DNA of 64,000 bases, taken from positions 310,001-374,000 of the forward strand of contig NZ_JACXXE010000001.1 of the NCBI RefSeq assembly GCF_014764715.1, given 5' to 3'. Made by a program: the position numbers and the translations under genes. The stretch comes from Bacillus crepusculi (GTDB taxonomy: Bacteria > Bacillota > Bacilli > Bacillales > Bacillaceae). A model generated the notes under the pieces. That model was given only the letters and a program-made list of their open reading frames with translations, did not search any database and had not been told where the DNA came from. The first letter of the stretch is position 1. The number at the start of each line of letters is the position of its first letter. Of the stretch, positions 23,236-31,253 are shown in pieces.

Positions 23236-24105
23236 TTATTGATATAAAGGATATGCTTTTCCTTCACTGCCAACGATTCGTATTTTCGATGTGACCATGT
23301 CTTTTGCTGCTTGTTTTGCTTTTTGTAAATACATACGTGGATCTAAGCTTTCAGGCTCGTTTGAGAAATGATCACGTATGGCCTCGGAGTATGCATTTTT
23401 GAGTTCAGTTGAGACATTGACCTTTGCCATACCAAGTGCGACACATCGTCTGACGTCCTCGTCTGGTACAGCGGAACCACCGTGCAGGACAAGAGGTACA
23501 TCGACAAGCGATGCAATTTGTTCAATACGGTCAAAGTCAATATCCGGTACTCCTTTATAAATGCCGTGGGCGGTGCCGATCGCAGGCGCTAAAGTGGGTA
23601 CCCCTGTTTCTTCTACAAATTGACGGCACTCAGATGGTATGGCTTTTTCAGCATCCTTTTCATCTACTACGATATCATCTTCTACTCCGCCAACCTTGCC
23701 TAGCTCTGCCTCGACATTCACACCTACTTTTAATGCCAGGTTCACGACTTCTTTTGTGCGGCGTACATTTTCTTCGTATGAATGCATGGATGCATCAATC
23801 ATAACGGATGTATACCCCGCTCGAATACAGGTGAGAATCACATCAAAGTCCGTACAGTGATCCAGGTGCAGACCGATTGGGATTTGATATTGATCAGCCG
23901 CCGCCTTGACTGTATCTGCAATCGCTTTTGCTCCAAGAGATTGAACTGTTCCAACCGTTGTTTGCAAAATGACAGGTGATTTTAATTCTGCGGCCGTTTC
24001 GAGCACCCAATAGATACTGTCAAAGGAGTGCACATTGAATGCAACGATTCCGTATTGTTCTTTTTTTGCGGCTTCTAGCATCGGTGTTGTTGAAAGTAAA
24101 GGCAT
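23236..24105 (-). CDS. gatY: Class II (zinc) ketose-bisphosphate aldolase, GatY/FbaA type
   Basis: 289 residues from the ATG at 24105, which gives the family-typical MPLLSTTPML start; a TTG two codons earlier overlaps the EIIA stop and is less likely. Zinc-aldolase motifs: GLHLDHCTDFD (metal His), SVMIDASMHSYEENV, a GKVGGVEDD insert, AIGTAHGIYKG, and VLHGGSAVPDEDVR. It splits fructose- or tagatose-1,6-bisphosphate into DHAP and glyceraldehyde-3-phosphate. As the last gene after a sugar-1-phosphate kinase and a PTS, it is more likely tagatose-bisphosphate aldolase than a housekeeping FbaA. Symbol is by role and context. Confidence 0.82.
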   Translation of the reverse strand: MPLLSTTPMLEAAKKEQYGIVAFNVHSFDSIYWVLETAAELKSPVILQTTVGTVQSLGAKAIADTVKAAADQYQIPIGLHLDHCTDFDVILTCIRAGYTSVMIDASMHSYEENVRRTKEVVNLALKVGVNVEAELGKVGGVEDDIVVDEKDAEKAIPSECRQFVEETGVPTLAPAIGTAHGIYKGVPDIDFDRIEQIASLVDVPLVLHGGSAVPDEDVRRCVALGMAKVNVSTELKNAYSEAIRDHFSNEPESLDPRMYLQKAKQAAKDMVTSKIRIVGSEGKAYPLYQ

Positions 24106-24107
24106 TG

Positions 24108-24566
24108 TCAAACATCCTCTCTAGTCAATATGTCTGTTTTTAAGATAGCAAGCATGTCTTCATCTGTTCTTGCTTCGAGCAGCTTTTGTCGTTTCGCTTC
24201 ATCCATTAATCCTCGTGAAAGAGCAGAAAGAGCCTTTAGATGAGTGGTCCCTGCTTCATTTTTGGGGATCAGTAAGGATAAGAAGAAAAAGCAAGGCTTT
24301 CCATCAAAAGCGTCCCATTCAATGCCGGTTTCAGTGCGGACGATCACGAGTGCTGGTTTTGTGATGGCGTCTGTTTGTGTATGCGGAATGGCAAATCCAT
24401 CTTGAAATCCAGTTGTGCTTAGTGCTTCTCTTTCAGCTAAGCCCTTTTTAACATCCTCTAGTGATGTACAAATACCTGCTTTATAAGCAATGTCAGCAAT
24501 GGCAGCGAAAACGCCAGCCTGTGACGACGCGGTTTCATGAAGATTCATATAAATATGTTCCATCAT
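24108..24566 (-). CDS. PTS subunit IIA, fructose/mannitol type
   Basis: 152 residues, one complete EIIA domain. The phosphohistidine motif reads GFAIPHTQTDAI (His near residue 62), followed by a KPALVIVRTETGIEWDAFDG strand and a HLKALSALSRGLMD helix. It takes phosphate from HPr and passes it to the EIIB domain of the adjacent EIIBC. The EIIBC gene is 15 bases upstream and the aldolase starts two bases downstream, so it is in the middle of a tightly packed operon. Confidence 0.9.
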   Translation of the reverse strand: MMEHIYMNLHETASSQAGVFAAIADIAYKAGICTSLEDVKKGLAEREALSTTGFQDGFAIPHTQTDAITKPALVIVRTETGIEWDAFDGKPCFFFLSLLIPKNEAGTTHLKALSALSRGLMDEAKRQKLLEARTDEDMLAILKTDILTREDV

Positions 24567-24581
24567 TTCTCTTCCTCCCTA

Positions 24582-25997
24582 TTAAACGGCCGGTTTGTCT
24601 ATTTTCTTGCGGTAAAGTCCGTATAAAATGGCACCTACAAGTGATCCGATTAATATGGAAAGCACCCACTGGAATGCGCCTGTGACGACTGGAAGGACAA
24701 GGAACCCGCCATGCGGAGCTGGAACCTGTACGCCAAAGAGATACGTCAATATAGCAGAGATGGCGGAACCAAACATGATAATTGGCAGGACAACAATCGG
24801 GTTTTTAGCCGCAAATGGGATAGCCCCTTCTGTTATATGTGTCGCTCCTAGAATATAGTTGATGGCCCCTGCATTTCGTTCCTGCGGTGTAAAATGTTTT
24901 CGGAAAATCGTTGTGGCAATCGCAATGATAAGCGGTGGTGTGATACATGCTGCTGACACACCCGCCATGAAGTAAAGATTGCCTTGTGCAAGTAAAGCCG
25001 TTCCTGTCACATAGGCTGCTTTGTTAAAAGGACCACCCATATCAAATCCACACATCGCTCCAACAATTAAGCCTAAGAGCAGCGGATTTGTGGATTGAAC
25101 GGATGAGAGGAAATCCATTAATGAATTATTTAGCCCTGTAATAGGAACTAATAGAGGGGTCATAACAGCCCCAATGAAGAAAATACCGATGACAGGATAG
25201 ATGAAGATTGATTTTAATCCGTCAAGTGATGCAGGTAATTTTTGAAGCAGGAATTGAAGGAGTACGATGATATACCCTGCTGCAAAACCTGCGATAATAC
25301 CACCTAAGAATCCAGCGCCTCCATCGTTTGCAAGCAGACCGCCGATAAATCCGACAACCATCCCTGGGCGTCTAGCGATTGAATCAGCAATAAATGCTGC
25401 TAAAATAGGCACCATTAAGCTAAAGCCGAGTCCGCCAATGCTTTTCAAGTAGGCAGCAAACGGATGATACGTTTCATGCTGAGGATCAGCAGAATAGATG
25501 CCGAATAGAAAAGAAATGGCAATTAAGACCCCGCCTCCTACGACGAATGGAAGCATGTGTGATACACCATTCATTAAGTGTTTATAGATGGTGTGTATCC
25601 ATTTATTTGCCGCCTTTTGTTGAGAGGGTGAAGGAGCAGATGTTTTCTCCGTTACAGAAGCCCTTCCTTTCACTTGATGAACGGGAGCATCTCCATTTAA
25701 AATGCTCTGGATCAGCTCATCAGGCGTACGAATGCCTTTTGATACAGGCACTTCTATGAGTGGTTTTCCGTGAAACCGGTCTGTGTGCACATCTTTGTCA
25801 GCTGCCACAATGACCCCATCAGCTTCCATAATGTCTTGATCAGTTAAAGCGTTTTCAATTCCAACTTGACCATGCGTTTCGACTTTGATATCGACCCCTA
25901 ATTGCTCAGCAGCGATTTTTAATGCCTCAGCTGCCATAAATGTGTGCGCAATGCCTGTGGGACACCCAGTTGCAGCGACAATTTTTTTACGGCTCAT
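24582..25997 (-). CDS. PTS fructose-family transporter subunit IIBC
   Basis: 471 residues in two domains. Residues 1-100 are a fructose-type EIIB with the phosphocysteine motif AATGCPTGIAHTFMAAEAL (Cys12). After a linker around 105-130 comes the EIIC membrane domain with GVSHMLPFVVGGGVLIAISF, GGAGFLGGIIAGFAAGY, CGFDMGGPFNKAAYVTG and GATHITEGAIPFA. Fructose-family EIIC proteins phosphorylate ketoses at C1, in line with the 1-phosphate kinase gene immediately upstream. Fructose and tagatose are both possible; context favours tagatose. Confidence 0.9.
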   Translation of the reverse strand: MSRKKIVAATGCPTGIAHTFMAAEALKIAAEQLGVDIKVETHGQVGIENALTDQDIMEADGVIVAADKDVHTDRFHGKPLIEVPVSKGIRTPDELIQSILNGDAPVHQVKGRASVTEKTSAPSPSQQKAANKWIHTIYKHLMNGVSHMLPFVVGGGVLIAISFLFGIYSADPQHETYHPFAAYLKSIGGLGFSLMVPILAAFIADSIARRPGMVVGFIGGLLANDGGAGFLGGIIAGFAAGYIIVLLQFLLQKLPASLDGLKSIFIYPVIGIFFIGAVMTPLLVPITGLNNSLMDFLSSVQSTNPLLLGLIVGAMCGFDMGGPFNKAAYVTGTALLAQGNLYFMAGVSAACITPPLIIAIATTIFRKHFTPQERNAGAINYILGATHITEGAIPFAAKNPIVVLPIIMFGSAISAILTYLFGVQVPAPHGGFLVLPVVTGAFQWVLSILIGSLVGAILYGLYRKKIDKPAV

Positions 25998-26009
25998 GTT
26001 TATTCCCCC

Positions 26010-26924
26010 TTATATCTTGTGAATGTGTATTTGGTCAATCAATTCATGAATGTCATGTAAATCACTTAGGCCTTTAGAAAATGCGGTAGATGCTCCCGTG
26101 GCAATGCCGTAGCGTAAGCACTCTTCAGGTGAATGTCCTTCAAGCTGTTTACTAATAAATGCTGCGAGCATGGCATCTCCTGAACAAGCAGTGTTTACCA
26201 CTGTGCCTGCTGGTGCGTTTCCTTTTATTACGGCGTCCTTCGCCATGAATAAAGCTCCTTCTCCTCCGCGGGAAATGAGCACTTGCTCTGCACCCATCTC
26301 GATAAGTTTTTCTCCTGATTGAATGAGTTCTTTTTCTGACAATGGATGTGTTTTGCCGAAAAAAGCGGCTATTTCTTCTTCATTCGGTTTTAATAAATAC
26401 GGCTTGTACTGAAGCGTCTCAAGAACCGCTACTGAGCTTGTATCTAAAATGAATTTGACGCTCTGTTGATGGCAAATTGCCGCAATTTCTGAAAAAATGC
26501 TGGCTGGTACGCCCTTTGGCAGACTGCCTGACATAATGAGGATACCGCCTTGCGGGATTGCTACAATTTTCTCACGAAAGGCGTGAAGTGCTTTTTCCTG
26601 AATGGCAGGACCTTGATTCACGAGCTTGTATTCTTCTGTTGTATTGATAAATACGTTAATGCGCGTGATTCCTTCAACTGGGATAAAATCTGTTCGAATG
26701 GAAAGGTCTTTTAAGGATTGTTCTATATAAGAACCAGAAAACCCGGCAATAAAGCCTAATGCGGTGCTGTTAACACCATATTTTTTTAGCATAATCGACA
26801 CATTGACGCCTTTTCCATTCGGTTGATAATCTTCATCTTCCGTGCGGTTCACTGTATTTGCCCGCATTTCTTTTAATGCAATATATAGGTCAATAGCAGG
26901 GTTTAAGGTGCAGGTATAAATCAT
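26010..26924 (-). CDS. tagK: PfkB-family sugar-1-phosphate kinase (tagatose-1-P/1-phosphofructokinase)
   Basis: 304 residues of the FruK/LacC group: TCTLNPAIDLYI start, NGKGVNVSIMLKKYG (signature 1 region), GSLPKGVP and KPNEEE. The signature 2 anion-hole motif, normally G[AS]GD, reads ACSGDAMLAAF here, with Cys in place of the first Gly while the catalytic Asp is kept. It phosphorylates a ketose-1-phosphate at C6 to give the bisphosphate cleaved by the aldolase. I recall a matching RpiR-kinase-PTS-aldolase set reported for tagatose in B. licheniformis, which is why the name tagK is used. 1-phosphofructokinase is the alternative. Confidence 0.75.
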   Translation of the reverse strand: MIYTCTLNPAIDLYIALKEMRANTVNRTEDEDYQPNGKGVNVSIMLKKYGVNSTALGFIAGFSGSYIEQSLKDLSIRTDFIPVEGITRINVFINTTEEYKLVNQGPAIQEKALHAFREKIVAIPQGGILIMSGSLPKGVPASIFSEIAAICHQQSVKFILDTSSVAVLETLQYKPYLLKPNEEEIAAFFGKTHPLSEKELIQSGEKLIEMGAEQVLISRGGEGALFMAKDAVIKGNAPAGTVVNTACSGDAMLAAFISKQLEGHSPEECLRYGIATGASTAFSKGLSDLHDIHELIDQIHIHKI

Positions 26925-27014
26925 TTGGTTTCACCTTCTTTCTTTTCTCTAAAGAAAGTATCTCATACGATTCAGTCAAAATGTTTTCAGATTGTGTAAA
27001 GGTTTTCATGAGGA

Positions 27015-27046
27015 AAAGCCTTCCAGCACAAAGTCTAGAAGGCTTT
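27015..27046 (-). terminator. Terminator after the RpiR-type regulator
   Basis: AAAGCCTTC (27015-27023) and GAAGGCTTT (27038-27046) form a perfect 9 bp stem with a 14-base loop nine bases after the regulator stop, followed on the - strand by TTCC. The T run is short, so read-through into the kinase gene is possible. Confidence 0.6.
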
Positions 27047-27054
27047 CTTATCGG

Positions 27055-27831
27055 CTATTTCATTCGGATCACGTAGGCGTCTAATAAAATGCGGGCAATA
27101 ACATGCAAAGAAAGACGGGACCTCACTTCATAATCTGGGAAGAAAGATTGTTCGCCTTTATATCCGACTAGTGTCATGTCAGATATTTTACTTAATGTAG
27201 AATCAATTCTTGTTGTGACGGTGATGGTCGTGACCTGCTTCATACTGAGATTTTGACAAGCTTCCACGAGCTCTGCTGTTTCACCATTTAATGAAACAAA
27301 GATGGCCAGTTCGTTTTTGTCAATGTCTCGCGATTTTAACCGAATGATATTCGGGTCGTCATGTACTTCACATATTTTTCCGATGAGCTGTAATTTAATG
27401 GTCATCTCTTTGGCAATCATCTCTGAAAAGCCTCTGCCAAAAATATAAATTTTATCTGCATCATGTATTTTTTGAACGGCATCTTCAATTTGCCCAATAC
27501 TTTGCAGCTGTATCGTCTTTAAAACCTCTTCTTCATTTTTTCGAATGGCGAGTTTAATGTCTTCATCGATATTTTTGAGCTGGTCGCTTTCATCAGTCAT
27601 TTTCTTTTCTTGTTTCAAACGATATTTAAAGGATGTATAGCCGTTGTAACCAATTTTCTTCATCAGTCTGACAATCGTGGCTGTCGACACATTGGCTCGT
27701 TCACTTAATGTGACGATGGATAAGGTGGAGATATCCTCTAAATGCTGGTGAATATAATGGAGTAAGTACCGTTCTGTTTCACTTAATGTTTGATACACAT
27801 CACTTGGAATATTAAATAATGGTTCATTCAA
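27055..27831 (-). CDS. RpiR-family regulator of the adjacent PTS operon (MurR-like)
   Basis: 258 residues. The N-terminal HTH_6 domain includes LSIVTLSERANVSTATIVRL followed by MKKIGYNGYTSFKYRLKQ, and the C-terminal SIS domain binds a sugar phosphate (KIYIFGRGFSEMIAKEM and VSLNGETAELVEA). The start is TTG at 27831 with GGGGG 8 bases upstream. It is encoded just upstream of, and on the same strand as, the kinase-PTS-aldolase operon, with a hairpin between. RpiR proteins typically sense the phosphosugar intermediates of the genes they control. Confidence 0.88.
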   Translation of the reverse strand: MNEPLFNIPSDVYQTLSETERYLLHYIHQHLEDISTLSIVTLSERANVSTATIVRLMKKIGYNGYTSFKYRLKQEKKMTDESDQLKNIDEDIKLAIRKNEEEVLKTIQLQSIGQIEDAVQKIHDADKIYIFGRGFSEMIAKEMTIKLQLIGKICEVHDDPNIIRLKSRDIDKNELAIFVSLNGETAELVEACQNLSMKQVTTITVTTRIDSTLSKISDMTLVGYKGEQSFFPDYEVRSRLSLHVIARILLDAYVIRMK

Positions 27832-27992
27832 TTTGGATTCCCCCTTACTTATTTCATACTATAATTAAATGCCCTATGAAAACAAGGTGATTCTTTTGTC
27901 CTGTATTTTTTATTAGAAGGTGATATGAGTTAAATTTTATTTTTAACATAAACTACGAAAAAGCCGTGTCTGTTTGAAAGGAGCTGATACCT

Positions 27993-29399
27993 ATGCTTCA
28001 TCTGTTATTTTTTCTGATTCTTCTCTATGTCGTATATGTATTTTTGACCGCATTTGTTTTGTTTTATTTACCGGTACAAAAAGCATGCAAGGAGCATTGC
28101 ATTTATAAAGCCTCATCGATCTCAGGAGACGACCAAGGCACAAATCAAGTCATGCTTCTTGACGACGGGTTTGAGTCTGGCCAGGTCAGAATCCAAATGA
28201 TTCGCGAGGCTAAAAAGATCATTCGTCTAAGTTATTATTCCATTCAAAAGGGAAAAACAGCCGAATGGATACTAGGGGCTTTAATTGAAGCTGCTGATCG
28301 AGGAGTGAAAGTCCAGCTTTTGTTAGATGGCATCTGCCACAGCCTGCGCGGACCGCTGAAGCATTTGCGTTATGCTGTGGCAAATCATCCAAACATGTCG
28401 ATTCGTTTTTATGAGCCCTTTCGTTTTTTCAAGCCATGGACGTGGCATAATCGCCTTCATGATAAGCTGCTATTGGCAGATGGAAGGGTCGCTGTAATGG
28501 GCGGAAGAAATATCGGTGATAAATACTTTGCAGATCAGCCGCCGAAGGACTTTGCTTATGACCGCGATGTGCTTCTTTATAACAGCAAAAAAGGAAAAGT
28601 ATTAGATGAAATGGAGCAATATTTCGTCTATTTATGGAATCATGATTTTACGAAAAGAACAAAAGATGTGTTCTCTAAGCAAAAAGCGAAAAAAGGGTTA
28701 AAATTGCGCAAACAGCTTCTTAGGTCTTATCAAGAAGCAATGCGCACGAAAGAACCCTTTGTCATGTCCTCCTTTGATTGGGCAGCAGATGCCACTCCTG
28801 TGAAACAGATTGCCTTTTTCACAAATCCAGTGGAGCGATTCAATAAGCGTCCTCTCTTGCTCAAAAAGCTAAACGATCTCGCTCATCGGGCAAAGCGGTC
28901 TGTGCTCATACAAACACCTTATGTCATCCCAACACGCCCGATGAAAGACGGACTCACTCCCTTAGCTAGTGAGATTCAAACGACAGTTGTCACAAATTCT
29001 CTTACAGCGACACCAAATCCGTTAGCTTTTGCAGGATATTTAAGCACGAAAAAGGAACTGATGAAAACAGGCGTTCATTTGTATGAATATGAAGGTCCGT
29101 ATTCCATTCATGGAAAATCGATGGTAATTGATGATTATTTAAGTATTATCGGGACATATAATTTAGATGCCAGATCCAGTTTTTTAAATACGGAATCGAT
29201 TTTGGTGATTGATAGTGCACCATTTGCATTATCGCTTACGAAGGCAATAGAGCGAAAAATCGCCTATAGTGTTCTTGTCGCTAAGGACCACACAGAATAT
29301 AAGGCGAGCACGTACGGGCATAAAAAAAAGCCTTTGATGAAAAGGCTCCTTTTAAATGGTTTATCCGCGATAACGGTTCTATGGCGGCGATTGATCTAA
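27993..29399 (+). CDS. Phospholipase D-family enzyme, ClsC-like cardiolipin synthase
   Basis: 468 residues. One N-terminal membrane helix (residues 2-28) is followed by two PLD repeats: HNRLHDKLLLADGRVAVMGG near 150-170 and SIHGKSMVIDDYLSIIGTYN near 370-390, each with the HxK(x)4D pattern. Length and motif layout fit E. coli ClsC/YmdC-type enzymes rather than the shorter Bacillus ClsA-type enzymes, which have two N-terminal helices. The likely reaction is phosphatidyl transfer forming cardiolipin at the membrane. It is a single gene on the + strand; GAAAGGAG precedes the ATG. Substrate is inferred from the family. Confidence 0.8.
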   Translation: MLHLLFFLILLYVVYVFLTAFVLFYLPVQKACKEHCIYKASSISGDDQGTNQVMLLDDGFESGQVRIQMIREAKKIIRLSYYSIQKGKTAEWILGALIEAADRGVKVQLLLDGICHSLRGPLKHLRYAVANHPNMSIRFYEPFRFFKPWTWHNRLHDKLLLADGRVAVMGGRNIGDKYFADQPPKDFAYDRDVLLYNSKKGKVLDEMEQYFVYLWNHDFTKRTKDVFSKQKAKKGLKLRKQLLRSYQEAMRTKEPFVMSSFDWAADATPVKQIAFFTNPVERFNKRPLLLKKLNDLAHRAKRSVLIQTPYVIPTRPMKDGLTPLASEIQTTVVTNSLTATPNPLAFAGYLSTKKELMKTGVHLYEYEGPYSIHGKSMVIDDYLSIIGTYNLDARSSFLNTESILVIDSAPFALSLTKAIERKIAYSVLVAKDHTEYKASTYGHKKKPLMKRLLLNGLSAITVLWRRLI

Positions 29400-29409
29400 A
29401 AAAGGGCGG

Positions 29410-29895
29410 CTACTTTTGTAGCAGCCCTTTTTCTTGCGATGGATTCTCGTCTGCTGGCTCTAATTTGGTCAGCTTAAATACCAAGATCCCAGCGACAATG
29501 ACAATCACACCTATTAGTTTTGTCAAAGAAAATTCCACTTTCTCTAACCCGAGCCAGCCGAGCGAATCAAACAAAAGCGCGCAGCCTAGCTGTGAGGTGA
29601 GGACAATCGAAATCCCATAAGTGGGGCCAAGACGTTTGATGCTTTGAACAAGGCAGATGACCACCCCTACCCCAATGGCTCCGCTTATCCAGTACCAAGC
29701 TTCCATATGTCTTAATTGAAACATGCCAGTTCCTTCTAACATAAGGCCCATCAAGAGTGAAGCTATAAAGCCCATTCCAAGGACAAGGGTCGTCGTGGAC
29801 CAAGAGCCTGTATGCTCATTGACTTTACTGTTAAAAATGGTTTGTAGGCTGACGAGTGCGCCAGCAGTGATTGCTAATAGTATTCCTATGATCAT
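29410..29895 (-). CDS. YdcZ-type DMT family transporter, small subunit
   Basis: 161 residues with five predicted membrane segments and a charged C-terminal tail. The N-terminal half matches the YdcZ (DMT superfamily) pattern: LLAITAGALVSLQTIFNSKV and SWSTTTLVLGMGFIASLL. YdcZ proteins are half-size drug/metabolite transporters that are expected to dimerise. It is the third gene of a compact operon whose first gene encodes a second, distinct YdcZ protein, so the two may form a heterodimer. The gap to the Crp-type gene is 21 bases. No substrate can be inferred. Confidence 0.82.
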   Translation of the reverse strand: MIIGILLAITAGALVSLQTIFNSKVNEHTGSWSTTTLVLGMGFIASLLMGLMLEGTGMFQLRHMEAWYWISGAIGVGVVICLVQSIKRLGPTYGISIVLTSQLGCALLFDSLGWLGLEKVEFSLTKLIGVIVIVAGILVFKLTKLEPADENPSQEKGLLQK

Positions 29896-29916
29896 ATAGA
29901 CATCCCTTCATTTCTT

Positions 29917-30603
29917 CTATTCATAAATGTTGTGCTCTGCTATTTCTAAGAGCCCTTTCCGGTCACGAATCGTAATGTTCCCTCTTTGCCTATCAATCAG
30001 CCCTTTTTCCGTGAATTGCTGAATGACTCGGTTAAGATGGCGGTAGCTCGTTCCAATTAAGCTTGCCGCATCAGTGAGGCGAAGTGGGCGTTCGCTCGCA
30101 CTGTCATCACCTGTTAGGACAGACAATAAGTAGCTTGCGAGCCTGACCTCCACAGGATATAAAAGGTGGAAGCTCAAATCGTTTGATTTCGTATAAAATT
30201 TGTTTGTGATGCCTTTTAGCAAAAAGGTTAAAATGCGGGGGTCATCCTTCGCATGGCGCATGAGTGCTTGATGAGAAATTCTGAGCATATGTACTTCTGT
30301 GACGGCTTCGACTGTATTGACCATATCTGTCTGCTGGACGTATTCAATATCTCCAATCGCTTCAAGAGGGTTTTTAAAGCAAAGAATAAAGGTTTTTCCT
30401 TCCTTTGTGGTGGTGAAAATCTTTAATTTTCCTTTCACTAATAAGTACATGTACTCCCTCTTATCCCCTTTCGAACAAATCAGCTCACCTTGCTCAAAGT
30501 GCCACAACGTCACATGTGACATTAAGTTCTCATGAAAGATATGTTGTAATTGATGTGCCTTGAGATAAGAGGAAAAAAGAGATTCATCATGAAGCTCTTC
30601 CAT
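29917..30603 (-). CDS. Crp/Fnr-family regulator, YeiL-like
   Basis: 228 residues. An N-terminal cyclic-nucleotide-binding-like beta barrel (LICSKGDKREYMYLLVKGKL, then FILCFKNPLEAIGDIEYVQ) is followed by a dimer helix and a winged HTH with LRLTDAASLIGTSYRHLNRVI and QRGNITI. It lacks the Cys cluster of Fnr and the cAMP-pocket residues of Crp, so the signal is unknown. It resembles E. coli YeiL. It lies between two YdcZ transporter genes (gaps of 13 and 21 bases) and probably controls that operon. Confidence 0.85.
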   Translation of the reverse strand: MEELHDESLFSSYLKAHQLQHIFHENLMSHVTLWHFEQGELICSKGDKREYMYLLVKGKLKIFTTTKEGKTFILCFKNPLEAIGDIEYVQQTDMVNTVEAVTEVHMLRISHQALMRHAKDDPRILTFLLKGITNKFYTKSNDLSFHLLYPVEVRLASYLLSVLTGDDSASERPLRLTDAASLIGTSYRHLNRVIQQFTEKGLIDRQRGNITIRDRKGLLEIAEHNIYE

Positions 30604-30616
30604 TTAACGCCCTCCT

Positions 30617-31042
30617 TTATAGCTTTAAAATGATCACGCCTGCGATCATCAACAGTATTCCTGCATAATGAGGCCATTTCATTTTCTTCTTCTGTACACC
30701 AAACCATCCTTTTGCATCGATGGCAAAGGTAAACGCAAGCTGTGCGATGAGTAAAGCAGCGATCGTGAGTGTTACACCAATGATTTGAATGGCAGTGACC
30801 TCATTAAAAATAATAATGGCTGCAAATGCACCGCCAATTAAATAAAGAGGCTGCACTTTTTTGTATTCCTTAAAGTGGCCATCCCGTACGATGAGTAAAA
30901 TGACGAGAGAGATGATAAACCCTGTCAGCTGCGTAATGGTTGCCGCCTGCCACGTCCCAATATCTTGACTAATTCTGGCGTTGGCTACGCCTTGTAGTGT
31001 AATACAAGCGCCTCCTAATAAAGCGAAAATAACACCTTTCAT
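30617..31042 (-). CDS. YdcZ-type DMT family transporter, first subunit
   Basis: 141 residues with five membrane segments. The ATG at 31042 follows AGGAGC by 10 bases; the frame is open further upstream but without a ribosome binding site. The start KGVIFALLGGACITLQGVAN and the WQAATITQLTGFIISLVILL stretch match the YdcZ family and parallel the second YdcZ gene, though the two have diverged clearly. It leads the operon YdcZ1-Crp-YdcZ2 and is divergent from an aldehyde dehydrogenase gene across 211 bases. Confidence 0.82.
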   Translation of the reverse strand: MKGVIFALLGGACITLQGVANARISQDIGTWQAATITQLTGFIISLVILLIVRDGHFKEYKKVQPLYLIGGAFAAIIIFNEVTAIQIIGVTLTIAALLIAQLAFTFAIDAKGWFGVQKKKMKWPHYAGILLMIAGVIILKL

Positions 31043-31108
31043 TCGTTCAAAAGCTCCTTCTTTTTTCAGTCTAGTTCTATTAAATGATAGATGCCCTGAT
31101 GTTGAAAA

Positions 31109-31120
31109 GGACATATGTCC
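31109..31120. promoter_or_regulatory. Palindrome GGACATATGTCC in the divergent region
   Basis: A perfect 12-bp palindrome lies 67 bases upstream of the YdcZ1 start and 134 bases before the aldehyde dehydrogenase start. Dimeric Crp/Fnr-type proteins bind two-fold symmetric sites, so the YeiL-like regulator of this operon is the obvious candidate. No binding data are available. Confidence 0.45.
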
Positions 31121-31253
31121 CACTTTGCGTATTATATCAGAAACTTTTTCTTTTGCAGTTTCTTCGTTTTAGATTTTTCACAGTGGGTACAGTTTTATAT
31201 GAGCTGAAAACAGAATATTGAATGAATCACATATAAAAAGGAGACATGTCAAA

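Noticed and set aside
26975..26996. cre site before the kinase-PTS operon
   Set aside because: TGAAAACATTTTGA lacks the central CG of the CcpA consensus and has further mismatches.
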